64,000 nucleotides of DNA, taken from the NCBI GenBank assembly GCA_031459235.1, contig JAVKIY010000005.1, forward strand, positions 7,049-71,048. The letters run 5' to 3'. Shown here one piece after another: positions 58,697 to 64,000 of the stretch. Below the pieces are notes generated by a model. It was not told where the DNA came from. It worked only from the letters and a program-made list of their open reading frames with translations, and ran no database searches. Origin of the DNA: Fervidifonticultor_A tertius. GTDB taxonomy: Bacteria > Sysuimicrobiota > Sysuimicrobiia > Sysuimicrobiales > Humicultoraceae. Position 1 is the stretch's first letter; each line of letters begins with the position of its first letter. The translations under genes and the position numbers were made by a program.

Positions 58697-59852
58697 CCTG
58701 GACCTGAGCGCTGCACCGGCGGACATCGCCGGCCTCAATCGGTACGACCGCGCCCTGGTGTTGATACGCTGGTGTGGGCACCCCGTCGGGGTTGTCGAGC
58801 TGCCGGTGGCGGGCGGACGCCTCGACGGCCAGGCGACGCGACGAGCCATGATCGACCGCCTGGACTGGGCGTTCTGGGAGCGCTGGCTGCGCGACCGCCT
58901 CGGCGAACCCGCGCCGGCGAGGCGGCCCGCGACCGTGGCCATCTGCACGCGCGAACGCCCGGACGACCTGCAGCGCGCCCTGGAGGCGGTCACCCGCGGC
59001 CTCGACGACGGTGACGAGCTGCTCGTCATCGACAACGCGCCGTCCTCGGACGCCACGCGGCGCGTGGTGGAGCGCTTCCCCGTTGCGCGCTACGTGTGCG
59101 AGACCCGCCAGGGGCTCGATGTGGCCCGCAACCGGGCACTCCGCGAGGCCCGGTGGGACGTGGTGGCGTTCACTGACGACGATGCGGTCCCCGACCGCGG
59201 GTGGCTACGCGCGCTGCTGCCGCCCTTCGCCGATCCCCTGGTCCTCTGCGTGACCGGGTTGACGATGCCGCTCGAGCTCGAAACCCCGGCGCAGGAAGCA
59301 TTCGAGCGCTACGCGCCCTTCGGGCGGGGGTTCCGGCGCCGCGTGTTCGACGGGACACGTGACGACCCGCTCGCGGTCGGTCACGTGGGCGCCGGCGCGA
59401 ACATGGCGATTCGGCGCAGCGCGCTTGAGGTGGTGGGGCCGTTCGACGAGGCCCTCGACGCGGGCACGGCGTCGCGGACCGGCGGCGATCACGAGATGTT
59501 CGCGCGCATCCTGGCCGCAGGGTACCGCATCGTCTACGAGCCCGACGCGCTGAGCTGGCACCGCCACCGGCGCGCGTGGCCGGAGGTGCGACAGACGGCG
59601 TACGGGTACGGGGTGGGCGTCTACGCCATGTGGACGCGACTCCTCTTCGAGGCCGGCGAGGTGGGCGTCCTCAGCCGCAGCCTGACCTGGCTCTTCGACT
59701 ACCAGCTCCCCAGGATCGCGCGCGCCGCATCGCGGCGCGCCGGCAGCCCGCCGGTTCTCCTCCTGCTGGCCGAGCTCTGGGGCTGCGCCGCCGGCCCGTG
59801 GGCCTATCTGAGCGCACGTCGGCGCCTCCGCCGTGGCCTCGCCGCAGGGTAG
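58677..59852 (+). CDS. Family 2 glycosyltransferase with distinctive N-terminal domain
   Basis: A 391-aa protein. Residues 1-80 form a small domain (MATAVLDLDLSAAPADI, then YDRALVLIRWCGHPVGVVEL and WAFWERWLRDRLG) seen ahead of some GT2 catalytic domains. The GT-A domain follows: VAICTRERPDDLQRALEAV, TRQGLDVARNRALREARWDV, AFTDDDAVPDRGWL (DxD) and GGDHEMFARILAAGY. It contributes a sugar to the exported polymer. Its ATG lies inside the previous gene (20-base overlap), and its 3' end is overlapped by the next gene, also by 20 bases. Confidence 0.88.
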   Translation: MATAVLDLDLSAAPADIAGLNRYDRALVLIRWCGHPVGVVELPVAGGRLDGQATRRAMIDRLDWAFWERWLRDRLGEPAPARRPATVAICTRERPDDLQRALEAVTRGLDDGDELLVIDNAPSSDATRRVVERFPVARYVCETRQGLDVARNRALREARWDVVAFTDDDAVPDRGWLRALLPPFADPLVLCVTGLTMPLELETPAQEAFERYAPFGRGFRRRVFDGTRDDPLAVGHVGAGANMAIRRSALEVVGPFDEALDAGTASRTGGDHEMFARILAAGYRIVYEPDALSWHRHRRAWPEVRQTAYGYGVGVYAMWTRLLFEAGEVGVLSRSLTWLFDYQLPRIARAASRRAGSPPVLLLLAELWGCAAGPWAYLSARRRLRRGLAAG

Positions 59853-61188
59853 TCCTCCCCTGAACGCGGCGGAGGTGACGCCGGCGGTGAGCATCGTCAT
59901 TCCGACGCACAACCGGCGCGAGCGACTGCGCCGGACCCTCGACGCCCTGGCCACCGTCACCCGGCCGCCTGGCGGCCTCGAGGTCGTCGTCGTCATGGAC
60001 CGCTGCACCGACGGCACGGACGCCATGCTCCAGCGGCTGCACCCGCCCTTCCCCCTCCGCGCGCTGGCGCTCGCCGGCCAGGGCGGACCGGCGGCGGCGC
60101 GCAATGCCGGCGCCGCGGCCGCGCAGGGATCGCTGCTGCTGTTCATGGACGACGACGTGGAGCCCTCGCCCGGGTTCGTCGCGGCCCACGTCGCGGCGCA
60201 TGCCGCGCCCGACGCGGTGGTCATCGGTGCCCTCTCCCCCGCGCTGGACGGACAGGCGGGGTTCTTCCGGATCGCCCTGCGCCGGTGGTGGGAAGATATG
60301 TTCGACCGCATGCGTCGCCCCGGACATCGCTTCTGCGCTTTCGACCTGCTGTCGGGCAACGTCTCCCTGCCTGCAGCCCTGTTTCATCGCGCCGGGGGAT
60401 TCGACCCGACGTTTACCTGCCACGAGGACTACGAGCTCGGCGTCAGGTTGATGCGGCTGGGCGCCCGGTTCACATTCGCGGAGGCGGCGGTTGCCCGGCA
60501 TCACGAGGCGACCGACCTGCGAGGGGCCCTGCAGCGCAAGTTCGAGGAGGGGCGCGCTGACGTCGCCCTGGGCCACAAGCATCCCGAGATCATCCCCGAA
60601 CTTCCGCTGCACCGGCTGTGGGAACTGCGGTCGCGCCGGGCACGGGCCGTGCGGCGCCTGGCGTTTCTCGCCCCGGCCGCCACCGGCGTGACCACGCGGG
60701 CGGGCCTCGTCGCGCTGTGGGTGCTAGAACGCGTCCGTGCGCGTCGCCTCTGGCGCCGGGTACTCAACGACCTGTTGACGTACTGGTACTGGCGCGGAGC
60801 GGCCGGCGCGCTGGGGTCGCCCGCGGCCCTGGCCCGGTTTGCAACCGCAAGGTCCGGCGACGCAAGCGGCGCAGAGGAGGTGCTGATCGACCTGCGCGAC
60901 GGGGTGGCGACGGCGGAGGCGAGCCTGGACCGGCTGCGGCCCGCGGCCGCGCGCCTCGTGTACGGTCCCCACCCGGTGGGGCGGCTCCCCGCGCGTCCCG
61001 GCGCGGAAGCCCTGGCTGGCAGGCATCTGCGGCCTCTCCTGGAGGGGGCCCTCGCGGCGCCCTTGCTGGACGCGATGGCCCGGGCCGGGGCGGTACCGGC
61101 CGACTTGGACGCGACGCGGCTCCGCGCGCTGTGCCGCGCCGTGCCGGCCAGACCGACGTCGGACGCGGAGCCGGCGACCCGGTCGTGA
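59833..61188 (+). CDS. Family 2 glycosyltransferase
   Basis: A 451-aa protein starting at GTG 59833. The GT-A domain comprises VSIVIPTHNRRERLRRTLDA, the acidic MDRCTDGTDAM in place of the usual VDDGS loop, AARNAGAAAAQGSLLLFMDDDVEPSP, and the acceptor motif CHEDYELGVRLMRLG. The C-terminal ~170 residues (LAFLAPAATGVTTRAGLVAL onward) are hydrophobic/helical and may associate with the membrane. It overlaps the previous gene by 20 bases and the next by four (GTGA). Confidence 0.88.
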   Translation: MASPQGSPPLNAAEVTPAVSIVIPTHNRRERLRRTLDALATVTRPPGGLEVVVVMDRCTDGTDAMLQRLHPPFPLRALALAGQGGPAAARNAGAAAAQGSLLLFMDDDVEPSPGFVAAHVAAHAAPDAVVIGALSPALDGQAGFFRIALRRWWEDMFDRMRRPGHRFCAFDLLSGNVSLPAALFHRAGGFDPTFTCHEDYELGVRLMRLGARFTFAEAAVARHHEATDLRGALQRKFEEGRADVALGHKHPEIIPELPLHRLWELRSRRARAVRRLAFLAPAATGVTTRAGLVALWVLERVRARRLWRRVLNDLLTYWYWRGAAGALGSPAALARFATARSGDASGAEEVLIDLRDGVATAEASLDRLRPAAARLVYGPHPVGRLPARPGAEALAGRHLRPLLEGALAAPLLDAMARAGAVPADLDATRLRALCRAVPARPTSDAEPATRS

Positions 61189-62795
61189 GGCCGCGCGCCT
61201 CGGTGGTCATCACCTGTCACAACCAGGGCGCCTTTCTGGCGCAGGCCATCGAGAGCGCGCTGGCCCAGACGTATCCAGGGGTCGAGGTGATCGTGGTCGA
61301 CGACGGGTCCACCGACGAGACCGCCGAGGTTGCCGCGCGCTACCCGGACGTGCGGCTGGTCTCCCAGCCTCGCGCCGGCCTGCCGGCGGCCCGCAACGCC
61401 GGGCTAGGGCTCTGTACCGGAGACGTTGTGACTTTCCTGGACGCGGATGACCGCCTGTTGCCGCACGCCGTGGAGACCGGGGTGCGGGCCCTGCTCGCGC
61501 ACCCCGAGGCGGCGTGTGTGGCCGGCCACTACCGGCTCATCGACGCCGCCGGCACCGTGACGGCCGAGTGGGCGCGCGCGCCCGTGGATTTCGACCCCTA
61601 CGCCGCCTTGCTGCGGCGGAACCACATCGGGATGCACGCCGCCGTCCTCTACCGCCGCGCGGTTCTGGTCGAGCTCGGCGGGTTCGACACCACCCTGCGC
61701 GCGTGCGAGGACTATGACGTCTACCTGCGTCTCGCGCGCGCGCACGACATCCACGTCCACGGGGTCCTGATCGCCGAGTACCGGCGCCACGCGGGCAACC
61801 TCAGCCGCGACCCCGTTCTCATGCTCGAGGCGGCGCTGCGCGTCCACCGGCGCCAGTGGCCGTACGTCCGGACCCGGCCGCGGTACCTGGCAGCCTACCG
61901 TGAGGGCCGCGCGTTCTGGCGGGACTACTACGGCGGTCAGGTCCTGGAGCTGCTGCGGACGGGCACCGGGGATGCGACCCGCATCCGGCGCGCCGCGTGG
62001 GCGCTGCTCGTCCATCACCCGTGGGGCCTCGCACGCGCCGGCCTTCCCGCGGTGCGCGCCGCGTTGCTCCGCCGGATCTGGCGCCGCATCCGGCGGGGCA
62101 TCGCCGCGGCTATCCGTCGGGGCGCGCCGGCCCCGCGGAGGAGATCTGTGCGGTTCGGCGACCTCCGGCGGCTCACGCCGATCAGCGAGGTCTTCGGCTT
62201 CGACCGGGGGCAGCCGATCGACCGCCGGTACATCGAAGCGTTCGTGGCGCGCCACCGCGCCGACGTGCGGGGACGGGTGCTGGAGTTCGGGGACGCCGTG
62301 TACACGACGCGGTTCGGCGGGGACCGCGTCGCGCACAGCGACGTGTGGCACGTCGAGGAGGAGCGCCCGGGGACGACGATCGTGGGCGACCTCACGCGGG
62401 CCGACCATGTCCCGTCGGAAGCGTTCGACTGTATCATCTGCACGCAGACGCTCCACTTGATCTACGACTTGCCTGCGGCGGTCCGGACGCTTCACCGGAT
62501 CCTCAAGCCCGGCGGCGTGGTCCTGGCCACGGTGCCCGGCGTCAGCCGGGTGGCGTCCGACGAGTGGGGCCCGCGGTGGTGCTGGTCGCTTACCGTCACC
62601 TCGGCCCGACGCCTGTTCGAGGAGTGCTTCCCGACCGACCGCATCGAGGTCGCCGCGGCGGGCAACGTTCTCGCCGCGACCGCCTTCCACTATGGACTCG
62701 CATCACACGAGCTGCGGCCTGAAGAACTCGACACCCACGACCCGCACTACCCTGTGGTCGTCACCGTGCGCGCGCAGAAGCCACAGGCCGGATGA
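61185..62795 (+). CDS. Fusion of a family 2 glycosyltransferase with a SAM-dependent methyltransferase domain
   Basis: A 536-aa two-domain protein from GTG 61185. Residues ~1-250 form a GT-A domain: SVVITCHNQGAFLAQAIES, VVDDGSTDETAE, FLDADDRLLPH and ACEDYDVYLRLARAHDI. A basic linker (RRIWRRIRRGIAAAIRRGAP) leads to a class I methyltransferase-like domain (about 325-536) with VRGRVLEFGDAVYT, DCIICTQTLHLIYDLPAAVR and LKPGGVVLATVPGVS. The methyltransferase could cap the growing chain, consistent with a Wzt C-terminal domain that recognises a modified terminus. This link is inference. It overlaps both neighbouring genes by four bases. Confidence 0.87.
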   Translation: MRPRASVVITCHNQGAFLAQAIESALAQTYPGVEVIVVDDGSTDETAEVAARYPDVRLVSQPRAGLPAARNAGLGLCTGDVVTFLDADDRLLPHAVETGVRALLAHPEAACVAGHYRLIDAAGTVTAEWARAPVDFDPYAALLRRNHIGMHAAVLYRRAVLVELGGFDTTLRACEDYDVYLRLARAHDIHVHGVLIAEYRRHAGNLSRDPVLMLEAALRVHRRQWPYVRTRPRYLAAYREGRAFWRDYYGGQVLELLRTGTGDATRIRRAAWALLVHHPWGLARAGLPAVRAALLRRIWRRIRRGIAAAIRRGAPAPRRRSVRFGDLRRLTPISEVFGFDRGQPIDRRYIEAFVARHRADVRGRVLEFGDAVYTTRFGGDRVAHSDVWHVEEERPGTTIVGDLTRADHVPSEAFDCIICTQTLHLIYDLPAAVRTLHRILKPGGVVLATVPGVSRVASDEWGPRWCWSLTVTSARRLFEECFPTDRIEVAAAGNVLAATAFHYGLASHELRPEELDTHDPHYPVVVTVRAQKPQAG

Positions 62796-63817
62796 TCCGG
62801 GGAGCCCTCGCGGCATGGCGCCGGCGCGTGCGCCGGCCGCGGCGAGCCGCAGCGCCGCGGGCCCTCATCCTGCTCTACCACCGGATCGGGGAACCGGGCG
62901 TCGATCCGTGGGGGCTCACCGTCACCCCCGCGCGGCTGGCGCAGCACCTGGACGCGCTGCGGCGCTCCCGCCGCGTGGTTCCCTTGCACGAGCTGCTCGA
63001 GCGGCTCCGCCGCGGGGAGGGGCGGCTGGCCGCGGTCACCTTCGATGACGGCTATAGCGACGCCCTCACCCAGGCGGCCCCGCGGCTCGCGGATGCGGGC
63101 GTCCCCGCCACGGTCTTCGTGACCACGGGTGCCCTCGACCGCCCCGCCGAGCACTGGTGGGATACACTGGCGCACCTCGTGTTTGCTGGCGCCCTCCCGG
63201 CGACGTGCGACCTCGAGCTGGCCGGCCGGCCGTTTCGGATGTCGCTCGAGGCAGGGGCCAGCGGGGACCACGCAGAGGCCACCGACGGCCCGTGGCGCGC
63301 GTGGGAGCCGCCGCCCGGTCCGCGTGAGGCGCTGTACCGGGCCCTCTACGATCTCCTGCTTCCCCTGCGGGAACTGGAGCGTCGCCGCGCGCTCGACGCG
63401 CTCCACGCGTGGGCGGGAGTAGCTCAGGCGATCAGGGCCTCGCACCGACTGCTGACCGCCGCCGAGCTGCGCGACCTCGCCCGGCGCGACCACATCGAGA
63501 TCGGCGCTCACACGGTCACGCACCCGTGGCTTGCGGCACAGTCGGTGGCCGACCAGGCGGCCGAGATCGCGGGCAGCCGCCAGGCCATCGAGCGCGTTAT
63601 CGAGCGTCCCGTGACGGCCTTCGCGTACCCTTATGGTCGAACCGAGCACTACACGCGACAGACCGTGCGCCTGGTGCGTCGCGCCGGGTTCGCGCTGGCG
63701 TGCGCGAACGTCCCGGGACCCGTCGATGCCGGAACCGATCCCTTTCAGTTACCGCGCCTGCAGGTCCAAAACTGGGGCGTCGAGGAGTTCGCGGCGCGGC
63801 TCCTCAACCTGACCTGA
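62792..63817 (+). CDS. Polysaccharide deacetylase (NodB-homology domain, CE4)
   Basis: A 341-aa protein. The NodB domain has TFDDGYSD at residues 83-90 (Asp85 catalytic base, Asp86 metal ligand), HTVTHP with metal ligands His240 and His244, and the later AYPYG. No clear signal peptide is present; a basic N-terminus (RRRVRRPRRAAAPR) precedes ALILLYHRIG. It removes N-acetyl groups from sugar residues, here probably of the operon's glycan or its precursor in the cytoplasm. The ATG overlaps the previous stop (ATGA). It is the last gene of the operon. Confidence 0.9.
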   Translation: MIRGALAAWRRRVRRPRRAAAPRALILLYHRIGEPGVDPWGLTVTPARLAQHLDALRRSRRVVPLHELLERLRRGEGRLAAVTFDDGYSDALTQAAPRLADAGVPATVFVTTGALDRPAEHWWDTLAHLVFAGALPATCDLELAGRPFRMSLEAGASGDHAEATDGPWRAWEPPPGPREALYRALYDLLLPLRELERRRALDALHAWAGVAQAIRASHRLLTAAELRDLARRDHIEIGAHTVTHPWLAAQSVADQAAEIAGSRQAIERVIERPVTAFAYPYGRTEHYTRQTVRLVRRAGFALACANVPGPVDAGTDPFQLPRLQVQNWGVEEFAARLLNLT

Positions 63818-63839
63818 CCGCCTGCGGCCTGCTGAACCG

Positions 63840-64000
63840 CTAGCGCTCCGGCCCTTCCGGTACCCCGCTGTCATCCGAACGCAGCCGGTAGAGCTGGCCC
63901 CCCCACGGCAGCGCGAAGATCAGCCGGCCGCCGGCCAGACTGAACTGCACCGTGACGAACTGCATGACATTGACGGGCACGCCGATGACCTGGGCGCGCA
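63840..64000 (-). CDS. C-terminal fragment of a protein of unknown function (5' end beyond window)
   Basis: About 52 codons on the minus strand, ending in TAG at 63840-63842, with the reading frame open to the window edge. The visible sequence includes VIGVPVNVMQFVTVQFSLAG, GRLIFALPWGGQLYRL and a polar tail SDDSGVPEGPER. The alternating hydrophobic/polar pattern suggests beta-strands, perhaps of a secreted or membrane-associated beta-domain. It converges with the deacetylase gene, 22 bases apart. Too little is present to assign a family. Confidence 0.45.
   Translation of the reverse strand, partial: RAQVIGVPVNVMQFVTVQFSLAGGRLIFALPWGGQLYRLRSDDSGVPEGPER

Noticed and set aside
1..64000. tRNA, rRNA, riboswitch, CRISPR or insertion-sequence features
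   Set aside because: I saw no clover-leaf-like T-loop sequences, conserved rRNA segments, regularly spaced direct repeats or transposase motifs while reading. A covariance-model search would be needed to exclude small RNAs.

Overview
The window is about 64 kb of very GC-rich (roughly 70% by eye) bacterial chromosome, densely packed with protein genes that often overlap by 1-4 bases (ATGA, GTGA, TAATG). No rRNA, tRNA, CRISPR array, insertion sequence, integrase or phage gene was recognised. A TolC-type outer-membrane channel, a MacA/MacB-like exporter and a Wzm/Wzt polysaccharide exporter point to a diderm. The abundance of molybdenum hydroxylases, CaiB-type CoA transferases, NMT1-type ABC importers and luciferase-like oxidoreductases fits uncultured soil lineages such as Methylomirabilota ('Ca. 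Rokubacteria'). That placement is inference from gene content only.

Region 1 (1-3 kb): the C-terminal end of an N-acyl-D-amino-acid deacylase, then a convergent nucleotidyltransferase with a 74-aa overlapping partner (possible toxin-antitoxin pair). Region 2 (1.3-15.5 kb): a split molybdenum-hydroxylase locus. Leftward runs coxM - moxR/coxD - VWA/coxE - xdhC/coxF - mocA (FAD subunit plus maturation genes). Rightward runs iclR - coxS - coxL - a REDY/HapK-like gene - a luciferase-like oxidoreductase - a REDY-cupin fusion - a dipeptide-type substrate-binding protein and two permeases. The two arms share a 151-bp control region holding consensus-like promoters and a GAAAC-AAA-GTTTC palindrome. 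This looks like an IclR-controlled catabolic island for an unidentified, probably (hetero)aromatic, compound.

Region 3 (15.5-21 kb): coxG, L-asparaginase, a small secreted protein, an aldehyde dehydrogenase, and a DUF47/PiT phosphate transporter pair. Region 4 (21-26 kb): a second hydroxylase (coxL-coxM-coxS), followed by a DUF2877 (YlbF/AllH) protein. Region 5 (26-31 kb): fused AccD-AccA carboxyltransferase, CaiB-type CoA transferase, cyclase-family hydrolase and a Tat-exported kelch protein in one leftward operon. Region 6 (31-35 kb): a cytosine deaminase with a three-gene NMT1-type ABC importer, with GC-rich hairpins on both sides of the binding-protein gene. Then come a decayed RidA gene, a secreted protein of five 43-aa repeats, and convergently DUF1116 (YlbE/AllG) and FdrA (AllF). 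With DUF2877 these complete the gene set reported for oxamate carbamoyltransferase. Together with CodA and the RidA relic they suggest purine/pyrimidine or ureide breakdown.

Region 7 (39-46 kb): an S41 protease, then a leftward efflux operon macA-macB(ATPase)-macB(permease)-Spy-like-tolC. Region 8 (46-52.5 kb): a third hydroxylase set (coxS-coxL-coxM) ending in a MaoC hydratase, divergent from an acyl-CoA synthetase. Region 9 (52.6-63.8 kb): a ten-gene rightward polysaccharide operon. It holds five GT-A glycosyltransferases (one fused to a methyltransferase), one GT-B glycosyltransferase, Wzm, Wzt with a C-terminal glycan-binding extension, a ParB/sulfiredoxin-like protein of unknown role and a polysaccharide deacetylase. 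A convergent partial gene closes the window.
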